Assembly (NCBI GenBank): GCA_029938515.1
Contig: JAOZUU010000121.1
Span: forward strand, 1 to 7,643
Length of the DNA stretch: 7,643 nucleotides
From: Desulfobacterales bacterium
GTDB taxonomy: Bacteria > Desulfobacterota > Desulfobacteria > Desulfobacterales > QNYZ01
Direction: 5' to 3'
The notes under the pieces were generated by a model that made no database searches, was not told where the DNA came from, and saw nothing but the letters and a program-made list of their open reading frames with translations. The number at the start of each line of letters is the position of its first letter. Positions within the stretch are counted from its first letter, which is position 1. The translations under genes were made by a program, and so were the position numbers. Positions 1 to 5,795 of the stretch are shown here, one piece after another.

Positions 1-441
1 GCACTGAATCCAAACAATGTGCCTCCTGTTTCTATCTTTGGCCAAACCTTTAAGCAGTTGGGGCAAGGGTCTGGCATGTTGGGACTGCCTGGTGATTTCA
101 CCCCGCCGTCTCGCTTTGTCCGGGCTGCGGTTTTCAGTGCTACCGCTATACCTGAAAAAAATGCAGAAAAAGGAATTCAACAGGTATTTCAGATCCTCAA
201 CAATTTTGACATCCCGGTAGGTGCAGCACGTGAGGTGCACGATGGTGTTATATACTTTGACTACACAATGCTGACAGTTGCGCGTGATTCGAAGAATAAT
301 CGCTTTTTCTACCATACCTACAACGACCAGACACTCCGGATGGTCGATCTCTCCAAGTTTGATCTCAATGCCAAGTCAATTAAGAAAATTAACACCAAGA
401 GTAATCAACCAATCGTTGATATGACGGGTATGGTTAAATAG
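1..441 (+). CDS. Choloylglycine hydrolase / penicillin V acylase family protein, C-terminal part (5' end outside window)
   Basis: Frame 1 is open from the first base to a TAG at 439-441, giving 146 residues of the C-terminal part of a linear amide C-N hydrolase of the Ntn-hydrolase superfamily. Family hallmarks are the block GLPGDFTPPSRFVRAA (fragment residues 28-43), which in bile salt hydrolases and penicillin V acylases holds conserved Arg residues near the active site, and the later FFYHTYNDQTLRMVDL strand pattern. Family proteins are about 330-360 residues long, so roughly 200 residues are missing, including the nucleophilic Cys exposed at the mature N-terminus. The GTG at 19-21 is an internal Val codon, not a start. 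Known members cleave amide bonds in conjugated bile salts, penicillin V or acyl-homoserine lactones; the substrate cannot be chosen from this fragment. Gram-negative members are often exported to the periplasm, but that end is not visible. The family call is secure; the function is only general. Confidence 0.9.
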   Translation, partial: ALNPNNVPPVSIFGQTFKQLGQGSGMLGLPGDFTPPSRFVRAAVFSATAIPEKNAEKGIQQVFQILNNFDIPVGAAREVHDGVIYFDYTMLTVARDSKNNRFFYHTYNDQTLRMVDLSKFDLNAKSIKKINTKSNQPIVDMTGMVK

Positions 442-465
442 TACCGCTACGGTAGGCATTTAGGC

Positions 466-493
466 TGTAAGAGCTCACTCCTGTGAGCGATTG
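466..493 (+). repeat. REP-type palindrome, copy 1 (forward)
   Basis: The unit begins with the head TGTAAGA, followed by the stem GCTCAC (473-478), the loop TCCT and the complementary GTGAGC (483-488), then GATTG. Copy 2 in the opposite orientation has the same plan: a seven-base TGTARGA head, 6-bp stem, 4-base loop, 6-bp stem and GAT. A GTAG-like head tetranucleotide next to a short imperfectly conserved hairpin is the signature of REP elements mobilised by RAYT (TnpA_REP) transposases. It lies 25 bp after the hydrolase stop codon, so it may also stabilise or end that transcript. No RAYT gene is in the window, and the copy number in the genome is unknown. Confidence 0.65.
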
Positions 494-523
494 AGACTGG
501 CAATACCCAGCAGGTTCACCATT

Positions 524-550
524 TATCGCCCGGATGGCCGGGCTCCTACA
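524..550 (-). repeat. REP-type palindrome, copy 2 (reverse)
   Basis: Read on the minus strand from 550 downwards, the unit is a TGTAGGA head, stem GCCCGG, loop CCAT, stem CCGGGC and GAT. On the plus strand the perfect 6-bp stem is 528-533 with 538-543. It is inverted relative to copy 1, with the GAT tails facing each other across about 30 bp, which is the arrangement of a REP doublet (REPIN/BIME-like). The head ends one base before the AGG of the likely kinase ribosome-binding site (551-553), and the start codon is at 565. The hairpin is therefore in the leader of the kinase gene if transcription begins upstream. Confidence 0.65.
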
Positions 551-564
551 AGGTTCTTAAAAAA

Positions 565-2235
565 ATGAAACTCAACACATTCAGCCAATTTACCAGCAAC
601 GCGGCCCGTTTTCACGAAATTGTCACAGTTTTTGTAAAATATGGTCTCGCCAACTGGGTTCGGGAAAAAGATCCTGAATTTATCAAGGGATTATTCAAAA
701 CCTCCAAAGGGGTTAACTTTGCCGGTGAACCGCTCCCGGTCCGGCTCCGGATGGCGCTGACCGAACTTGGCACCACTTTTATCAAGCTGGGGCAGATTCT
801 CAGTACCCGGGCCGATCTTGTCGGCCCGGAGATTGCCCACGAACTGTCCAGGCTCCAGGCCGATACACCGGCGGATTCCAGAGAACAGGTGATCCGTACC
901 CTGGAAAGTGAACTGGGAAAACCGCTTGAAGAACTCTTTGCCGAATTTGATTTCAATCCGTTGGGGTCCGCCTCCATCGGCCAGGTCCATAAGGCATGTC
1001 TTCATGACGGCCGGACGGTGGTGGTGAAGATTCAACACCAGGATATCGAAAAGAAAATTATTTCCGACCTGGAAATTCTGGCATCGCTGGCCCGGCTGGC
1101 GGAAAAATATGATCCAGAGCTGCGCCTCTATCAGCCCCAGGCCACGGTGGCCGAGTTTAGCCGTACCCTATCAAAGGAGCTTGATTACCTTCGGGAACTG
1201 CGGAATATGGAATTGTTTGCCCGCAACTTTGCAGACAATGAAAAGGTTCATATTCCAGCTGGGTATGGCGAATATTCCGGCAGGCGGGTATTGACCATGG
1301 AGATGCTGGATGGCTTCACTATCGCCGACACCGGGAAGTTGCAGGCCGCGAATTGTGACACGAAAGCGCTCGCCCGGACAGGGGCCAACATGTATCTCGA
1401 CATGGTTTTTAGGGACCGTTTTTTTCATGCCGATCCCCATCCCGGCAATATCTGGGTTCTTCCCGGCGACAGGATCGGCCTGCTCGACAGCGGGATGGTC
1501 GGCCGGCTCGACGAAGCGCTGCATGATGAACTTGAAGCAATGGTACTGGCCGTAGCTGATAACGATCCAACCGAACTCACAGATTGTGTGATTCGCATCT
1601 GTACGCTGCCGGGCGGTTTTGACCGCAACGCCCTGCGGATCGATATTGATGATTTTCTCTCGGAGTATGTGAATCAATCTCTGGAAAATATGGATTTAGC
1701 GGCGGCATTGAATAATCTGACCGCCATCATTCGGCGTCATTATCTGATTCTGCCCACCGGTATTTCCATGCTCATTCGCGTACTGATCATGCTGGAAGGA
1801 ACATCACGCCTTCTGGATCAGGACTTCAGCCTCAACGATCTGATTCAGCCCTATACCCATAAAATGATTGCCCGGCGGTTGGCCCCCAAGAGATTTTTCA
1901 GCCGGATGCGCAAGTCCTATAAAGACTGGAATCGCCTCCTGACAATGCTGCCCCGAGACCTGGAAGATGTTCTTAACCGGATGCGTGAAGGCAAATTTGA
2001 TGTGCACCTGGAACATCGGCGTCTGGATGCTGTTGTGAACAGGATGGTCTATGGAGTACTCAGCGGGGCTGTTTTTCTTGGGGGTTGCATGGTGCTGAGC
2101 AGTGGAATACCACCGCTTGTAAGAGGCGTTTCAGTAATCGGTAGCGGGATTATCCTCCTTGGTTGTTTTCTCGCCTTTCGTCTGCTCCGTGCCGTGGCAC
2201 GTTCCGGTAGCCTGTATAAGGAAGATGATCTGTAG
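565..2235 (+). CDS. ubiB: UbiB/AarF (ABC1) family atypical kinase, membrane-anchored
   Basis: This 556-residue protein matches the ABC1/ADCK/UbiB family over its full length. The N-terminal extension carries the family-specific KxGQ motif (FIKLGQ, K74-Q77), followed by the Ala/Ser-rich nucleotide loop GSASIGQVH (134-142), the ATP-site lysine in VVVKIQ (K155), the catalytic DPHPGN segment (D290-N295) and the metal-binding triad, here D308-S309-G310. Two C-terminal hydrophobic helices (about 496-513 and 522-543) match the membrane anchor of E. coli UbiB (546 aa). Family members support ubiquinone biosynthesis or isoprenoid-lipid handling through ATPase rather than ordinary protein kinase activity. 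The symbol means family and architecture, not proven orthology; in an anaerobe the partner quinone could be menaquinone. The ATG at 565 is chosen because the family-like N-terminus follows it and a weak AAGG lies 11 bases upstream. The neighbours suggest no operon partner. Confidence 0.93.
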   Translation: MKLNTFSQFTSNAARFHEIVTVFVKYGLANWVREKDPEFIKGLFKTSKGVNFAGEPLPVRLRMALTELGTTFIKLGQILSTRADLVGPEIAHELSRLQADTPADSREQVIRTLESELGKPLEELFAEFDFNPLGSASIGQVHKACLHDGRTVVVKIQHQDIEKKIISDLEILASLARLAEKYDPELRLYQPQATVAEFSRTLSKELDYLRELRNMELFARNFADNEKVHIPAGYGEYSGRRVLTMEMLDGFTIADTGKLQAANCDTKALARTGANMYLDMVFRDRFFHADPHPGNIWVLPGDRIGLLDSGMVGRLDEALHDELEAMVLAVADNDPTELTDCVIRICTLPGGFDRNALRIDIDDFLSEYVNQSLENMDLAAALNNLTAIIRRHYLILPTGISMLIRVLIMLEGTSRLLDQDFSLNDLIQPYTHKMIARRLAPKRFFSRMRKSYKDWNRLLTMLPRDLEDVLNRMREGKFDVHLEHRRLDAVVNRMVYGVLSGAVFLGGCMVLSSGIPPLVRGVSVIGSGIILLGCFLAFRLLRAVARSGSLYKEDDL

Positions 2236-2322
2236 CTTGATAGCAACTCGAACATCAATTATGAGCAATGAGATCCGATAAAACATGCAAAAGAAGCAGG
2301 ATTGGTCTTGTCAAATGTCTGT

Positions 2323-2343
2323 TGTGACCGACCGTCACATTTC
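2323..2343 (+). terminator. Possible weak hairpin terminator between convergent genes
   Basis: TGTGAC (2323-2328) and GTCACA (2334-2339) form a perfect 6-bp stem with a 5-base loop, followed by only three T residues. It lies 87 bp after the kinase stop and just beyond the convergent zinc-ribbon gene's stop, where a terminator is expected. The short T-run makes this tentative, and the palindrome could equally be a protein-binding site. Confidence 0.3.
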
Positions 2344-2356
2344 AGAGTCAACTCGC

Positions 2357-2557
2357 TCACGAAAATCCACTGGATGCATTGGGGGCGCACGCTCTGGCAC
2401 CGGTTGTGCTGCTACTCAAAAAACTCGTACAGCTCATCTGTCGCTTTATCTCATTGGCACCACACTGGGGGCAATTGGAGGGTTCGTCATTTTTTGACAA
2501 TACCAACTGCTCAAAAGCATGGCAGCACGCTTCACATTGATATTCGTATAATGGCAT
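2357..2557 (-). CDS. FmdB-type small zinc-ribbon protein
   Basis: The 66-residue product begins MPLYEYQCEAC and has two zinc-knuckle pairs, C8-x2-C11 and C29-x2-C32 (CPQCG). This is the classic FmdB/CxxC_CxxC_SSSS layout: an MPxYEYxCxxCxxxFE start, a second CPxCG knuckle and a Ser-rich tail (SFLSSST near residues 47-53). The first member was described as a putative regulator of the formamidase operon in Methylophilus; most homologues have no established function. An ATG four codons upstream (2569) directly abuts the AGGAG (complement of 2570-2574) and leaves no room for initiation. The ATG at 2557 has 12 bases of spacing and gives the canonical family N-terminus, so I chose it. The gene is convergent with the kinase gene and divergent from the ABC transporter. 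An extra Cys at position 12 is slightly unusual. Confidence 0.85.
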   Translation of the reverse strand: MPLYEYQCEACCHAFEQLVLSKNDEPSNCPQCGANEIKRQMSCTSFLSSSTTGARACAPNASSGFS

Positions 2558-2748
2558 GGTGATAATCATCTCCTATTAATGGCTTAATGCTTTGAAACCG
2601 CTTCTATACACTTTGTAGAGCCGGGTTAATAATAGTGGTTACAAATTTTTCGGGTTTTGAAGTGGATTTGTTAATGAGATGCCGTGGGCTGCTTTTTTTT
2701 AAGTCTGTAATAATTATTTTTAAAAATTTGAACAATTTCTTATTTTCC

Positions 2749-2777
2749 TTGACCTCATAATTTAATTTTGATATTTT
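2749..2777 (+). promoter_or_regulatory. Candidate sigma-70-type promoter for the binding-protein gene
   Basis: TTGACC (2749-2754, 5 of 6 to consensus) and TATTTT (2772-2777, 4 of 6) are separated by exactly 17 bases. The expected transcript start is near 2784, giving a leader of about 80 bases. Directly upstream is a very AT-rich stretch with A and T tracts, including a perfect 12-bp palindrome at 2716-2727, which could act like an UP element or curved DNA. The spacer 2558-2748 otherwise shows no gene I can support; it should also hold the divergent zinc-ribbon promoter, which I could not place with confidence. Confidence 0.55.
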
Positions 2778-2797
2778 AGATTGAGGAATTTTTATGG

Positions 2798-2829
2798 TTA
2801 AAAGGGTTGATTCCCTTTTGATACCCTTT
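2798..2829 (+). promoter_or_regulatory. Leader hairpin with two alternative 3' partners
   Basis: AAAAGGG (2800-2806) can pair with CCCTTTT (2813-2819) across the loop TTGATT, extendable by one G-U and one A-T pair. The overlapping AAAGGGT (2801-2807) can instead pair with ACCCTTT (2823-2829). Both structures fall in the predicted leader of the binding-protein mRNA, upstream of its ribosome-binding site. The stem is A/U rich and weak, so regulation is a guess. It may only be tandem duplication of the CCCTTT sequence. Confidence 0.3.
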
Positions 2830-2852
2830 GACAAAACAATTAACTAAATGAT

Positions 2853-2857
2853 GGAGG
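2853..2857 (+). promoter_or_regulatory. Shine-Dalgarno site that decides the binding-protein start
   Basis: GGAGG lies between two groups of in-frame ATG codons. The ATGs at 2848 and 2851 are upstream of or overlap it and have no ribosome-binding site of their own. The ATG at 2860 is only 2 bases away. The ATG at 2863 is 5 bases away and begins a typical MKKL signal peptide, so it is the best start. Confidence 0.8.
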
Positions 2858-2862
2858 ATATG

Positions 2863-4416
2863 ATGAAAAAATTAGTTTTATTTGTATTATGTCTTTTCAC
2901 GGCATTCTCTTTTACAGTTTCAGCAGGAGCCAAAACTTTAAAAGTAGGCCTCGATGCAGACCCTGTCTCCCTTGATCCGCAGGTACAGCTTTCCGGCGGG
3001 ATGCTTCAGCTTTCACACTGGGTGTTTGACCCGCTTGTACGCTGGAACAAGGATCATAAAATTGTACCACGCCTGGCTGAAAAATGGGAAAGACTTGATG
3101 AGCTCACAGTACGTTTTTATCTTAGAAAAGGGGTTAAGTTTCATTCCGGCAACAAATTTACGGCAAAAGATATCAAATGGTCCTTTGATCGTCTGACAAA
3201 AAGTAAGGATTTCCAGGGCCTTTTTGAACCGTTTAAAGAGATAACCATTGTTGATGATTATACCATAGATGCGATCACTAAAAAGGCGTATCCCCTGCTG
3301 ATTAATATGGCCACTTATATTTTTGCCATGGACAGCGAATTTTACACGGGCGAAGATGAAAAAGGCAAACCAAAAGACGCCTGTATTAAATTTGAGCATA
3401 CCTATGCCAATGATCATGCCTCGGGAACAGGTCCTTTTGTGGTTCAAGAATATGAGCAGGGGGTCGTGCTGGACATGACGCGTTTCAAAGACTACTGGGA
3501 TACGGCATCTCCCGGTAATGTTGACCGGATCATCCTTAAACCGATTAAAGAGAACGCCACAAGGGTTGCCGCCCTTCTTGCTGGTGATGTTGATTTTATT
3601 TCTCCCGTGCCGCCTACGGATTTTAGTAGACTTCAATCGGATCCCAAGGTTGATCTTCACACCGTATCCGGCGGACGTATCATCACCTTCCAGATGAACT
3701 TGGAAAGAGTGGACGCCTTTAAAGATGCCAAGGTCAGAAATGCGATCTGTTATGCCGTCAACAATGAGGGCATTGTTAAGAAAATCATGAAGGGAACCGC
3801 GACAGTCGCCGCCCAGCAGGGTCCCACAGGTTATGTGGGATACAAAAAGAATCTCACCCCGAGATACGACCTTGAAAAAGCCAAAGCGCTCATGAAGGAA
3901 GCGGGGTATGCCGACGGGTTTGAAATTACCATGATGGCGCCAAACAATCGGTATGTGAATGATTTCAAGATTGCCGAAGCAACCGCTCAAATGTTGAAGA
4001 AAATTAATATTACCGTAAAGCTGAAGACCATGCCGAAGGCGCAGTACTGGGAAGAGTTTGATAACCGGGCGGCCGACATGATGATGATCGGCTGGCATTC
4101 GGATACGGAAGACTCCGGAAATTTTACGGAGTTTCTGGGCGTGTGTCCTGGAAAGAAAGAGGGATACGGCATCTATAACAGCGGCAACTACTGCAACCCG
4201 AAAGTTGATGAGCTGGTATACGGGGCCCAGTCTGAAACGGACAATGCCAAAAGAAAGCAAATGCTTCAGGAAGTTGAGCAGATTCTCTATGATGACGCCG
4301 CTTTTGTGCCCTTTCACTGGCAGAACCATTCCTATGGCTCAAAGAAAAACGTGAAAACCGCGCCGATTATCAATGCGTTGAACTTTCCCTACTTTGGCGA
4401 TCTTGTAGTAGAATAA
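2863..4416 (+). CDS. Periplasmic substrate-binding protein of a peptide-type ABC importer (SBP_bac_5, DppA-like)
   Basis: This 517-residue protein is a cluster C / SBP_bac_5 binding protein of the dipeptide-oligopeptide-nickel group. It starts with a Sec signal peptide: MKK, a hydrophobic core at about residues 4-19, and an Ala-x-Ala-type cleavage site after A21 or A23. There is no lipobox Cys, so the mature protein should be soluble in the periplasm. Family landmarks are LKVGLDADPVSLDPQ just after the signal, FHSGNKFTAKDIKWSFDR (93-110), a lobe with SGTGPF, and GWHSDTEDSGNF (from G410), which resembles the ligand-site segment of E. coli DppA. C428 and C444 may form a disulfide, as a Cys pair sits in the matching region of DppA. 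The length is normal. The ligand (di- or oligopeptide, glutathione or a metal complex) is not predictable. The matching permeases start 395 bp downstream, an unusual gap. Confidence 0.93.
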   Translation: MKKLVLFVLCLFTAFSFTVSAGAKTLKVGLDADPVSLDPQVQLSGGMLQLSHWVFDPLVRWNKDHKIVPRLAEKWERLDELTVRFYLRKGVKFHSGNKFTAKDIKWSFDRLTKSKDFQGLFEPFKEITIVDDYTIDAITKKAYPLLINMATYIFAMDSEFYTGEDEKGKPKDACIKFEHTYANDHASGTGPFVVQEYEQGVVLDMTRFKDYWDTASPGNVDRIILKPIKENATRVAALLAGDVDFISPVPPTDFSRLQSDPKVDLHTVSGGRIITFQMNLERVDAFKDAKVRNAICYAVNNEGIVKKIMKGTATVAAQQGPTGYVGYKKNLTPRYDLEKAKALMKEAGYADGFEITMMAPNNRYVNDFKIAEATAQMLKKINITVKLKTMPKAQYWEEFDNRAADMMMIGWHSDTEDSGNFTEFLGVCPGKKEGYGIYNSGNYCNPKVDELVYGAQSETDNAKRKQMLQEVEQILYDDAAFVPFHWQNHSYGSKKNVKTAPIINALNFPYFGDLVVE

Positions 4417-4491
4417 TCGTTAATTAGCGCCTGATCGGAAACCTGAAATAGTTATATAATTAGGAATGTTATCGGAATATTTAACAAATGA

Positions 4492-4567
4492 AGATTTGAG
4501 TGATGAGAGAGGAGAATTGAGAGAGGTATTTCAAGCTACTACTCCTCAATACGCATCACTCAAATCT
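4492..4567. repeat. Long inverted repeat, 14-bp perfect arms with an inner stem
   Basis: AGATTTGAGTGATG (4492-4505) is the exact reverse complement of CATCACTCAAATCT (4554-4567), with 48 bases between. Inside, GAGGAG (4509-4514) pairs with CTCCTC (4542-4547), while ATTGAG (4516-4521) could instead pair with CTCAAT (4545-4550). The structure starts 75 bp after the binding-protein stop. As RNA it could end or protect that transcript, the usual way a binding protein is made in excess of its permeases, but no T-run follows the right arm. As DNA it could be a small MITE-like element or the relic of one. The spacer 4417-4605 shows nothing else I can support. Confidence 0.6.
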
Positions 4568-4656
4568 CATATCACGTAAAACTTCAAATGGTAATGTTGT
4601 TTTAGCATATCGTTAATACACTATTATCGGCTTTTCGTTCAGGCACTGATCATATT

Positions 4657-4803
4657 GCGGCAAAACAAGGGGCCGTTATTAACCAGGCCCCTGAACAAAA
4701 ATCCCAACTTATCAAAAAGCACCTTGTCGACAAGACACCGCTTTCCGATCTGTGCATCCCATACGGATGGCATCCCGCAGTTTTCTGCTGCTGATAGAAT
4801 AAA
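4657..4803 (+). pseudogene. Decayed fragment of an IS transposase helix-turn-helix protein (OrfA-like)
   Basis: The frame beginning at 4606 is open without any ATG to the stops TGA-TAG at 4792-4797. Its residues include APEQKSQLIKKHLVDK, PLSDLC, then YGWHPAVF. This closely follows the N-terminal helix-turn-helix pattern of IS-element OrfA-type transposases (HTH_Tnp_1-like), which I recall as HLVDKVPVSDLC..YGLHPTVFYRWQ. The next four codons, TGC TGC TGA TAG, are single substitutions away from TAC CGC TGG CAG, that is Y-R-W-Q, so point mutations have made both stops. There is no start codon: the likely original beginning, AKQG, is preceded by GCG at 4657. The rest of the protein, any second ORF and the element ends are missing; dppB begins 9 bases later. 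The family call rests on remembered motifs and needs a search. The reading frame pattern itself is visible. Confidence 0.65.
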
Positions 4804-4811
4804 GCCAATCT

Positions 4812-5795
4812 ATGTTTGCATTCATTATAAAAAGGGTCTTTCAGGCTGTCATGGTCATGCTGGTCATCGGTCTGATTGGATTCTCCATCCAGAATAATAT
4901 CGGGGATCCTATTCGTCCGCTGGTGGGAGAGAGAGTCTCTCCCGAAGAGCGGGCTGAAATGGCGGAGAAACTTGGTCTGAATGACCCGTTTTTTACACAA
5001 TACATACGGTTTATTAAAAAAGCCCTCCACGGGGATCTGGGAATATCATTTATTTACCACAAGCCCTGTACGGAGGTTATTTTAAAGCACGCGCCCGCCA
5101 CCATAGAGCTTGTTCTGGGGGCGGCTCTGATTATTCTGTTGATATCACTGCCCCTGGGGGTGTATACGGCATTAAAACCCAGAAGTATCTACTCCAAATT
5201 AATCATGGGTTTTTCCACCCTTGGTGTTTCTATCCCCGTATTTTTAACCGGTATCATGCTGATCTATCTTTTTGCGGTCACCCTGGGCTGGCTGCCGTCC
5301 TATGGACGGGGGGAAACCGTCGATATTTTCAATAACGGTTACTGGAAAAGCGGTCTTTTCACCATTGACGGATTAAAACACCTGATTCTCCCCAGCATGT
5401 CGCTGGCCTCTATCATGCTGCCGTTATACATACGCCTGATCAGATCCGAGATGATGGAGGTACTGGAAACGGAATATATAAAATATGCCTGGGCCAAGGG
5501 GTTGTCCCCCATGCGTATCTGGCTTGTGCATGCCTTTAAAAATACCCTGTTGCCCGTGGTGACGGTTTTCGGCCTGCAGATCGGCATTATGTTCGCTTTT
5601 ACCATCCTGACGGAAACGGTGTTTCAATGGCAGGGAATGGGATTTATGTTTCTTGATGCGGTGCAACGGGCGGATATCGCGCTGTTAAACGCCTATCTGG
5701 TTGTCGTCGCCAGTGTGTTTGTCCTTGTAAACACCGTCGTTGATATTTTTTATGGGTTTATTAATCCCACTGTTAGAATAACCGGGAAAACATGA
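4812..5795 (+). CDS. dppB: ABC transporter permease, DppB/OppB type
   Basis: This 327-residue inner-membrane permease has the DppB/OppB layout. A first membrane helix (about 8-27) begins with the typical FIIKRVFQAV, followed by a periplasmic segment with NNIGDPIRP, the ERAEMAEKLGLNDPFFTQY region and GDLGISF, then five further hydrophobic segments. The cytoplasmic coupling loop that contacts the ATPase is YAWAKG (225-230) followed by LSPMRIWLVHAFKN, a variant of the EAA loop in which the usual EAA reads AWA. It pairs with DppC to form the channel. The symbol shows position in the family; the substrate is unknown. The ATG at 4812 gives the normal N-terminus, but no clear Shine-Dalgarno sequence precedes it. 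The upstream bases belong to the transposase relic, so the native leader may have been lost. Its stop overlaps the next start by 4 bp. Confidence 0.93.
   Translation: MFAFIIKRVFQAVMVMLVIGLIGFSIQNNIGDPIRPLVGERVSPEERAEMAEKLGLNDPFFTQYIRFIKKALHGDLGISFIYHKPCTEVILKHAPATIELVLGAALIILLISLPLGVYTALKPRSIYSKLIMGFSTLGVSIPVFLTGIMLIYLFAVTLGWLPSYGRGETVDIFNNGYWKSGLFTIDGLKHLILPSMSLASIMLPLYIRLIRSEMMEVLETEYIKYAWAKGLSPMRIWLVHAFKNTLLPVVTVFGLQIGIMFAFTILTETVFQWQGMGFMFLDAVQRADIALLNAYLVVVASVFVLVNTVVDIFYGFINPTVRITGKT

Noticed and set aside
2302..2562. An 86-residue plus-strand open frame across the FmdB-type gene.
   Set aside because: The minus-strand frame has the clear zinc-ribbon pattern and ribosome-binding site; the plus frame has neither.
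2613..2625. TGTAGAGCCGGG, resembling the head of the REP units at 466-550.
   Set aside because: It lacks the complementary stem half and the GAT tail, so the similarity is limited to a few bases.
2680..2700. GC-rich bases followed by eight T residues, like a terminator.
   Set aside because: The best stem is only three pairs (GCC/GGC) and no plus-strand gene ends close upstream, so this is more likely an AT-tract of the promoter region.
2604..2834. A 76-residue minus-strand open frame in the AT-rich spacer, rich in Lys and Ile.
   Set aside because: Its composition simply reflects AT-rich DNA, it overlaps the predicted promoter and leader of the binding-protein gene, it has no recognisable motif, and I see no ribosome-binding site.
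3013..4329. A 438-residue minus-strand open frame antisense to the binding-protein gene.
   Set aside because: The plus-strand protein matches SBP_bac_5 along its full length. The antisense frame has no domain I recognise and is a codon-bias shadow.
4668..4692. A hairpin AGGGGCC / GGCCCCT upstream of dppB that could be a terminator.
   Set aside because: It lies inside the reading frame of the transposase relic, no T-run follows on the plus strand, and there is no minus-strand gene for it to terminate.
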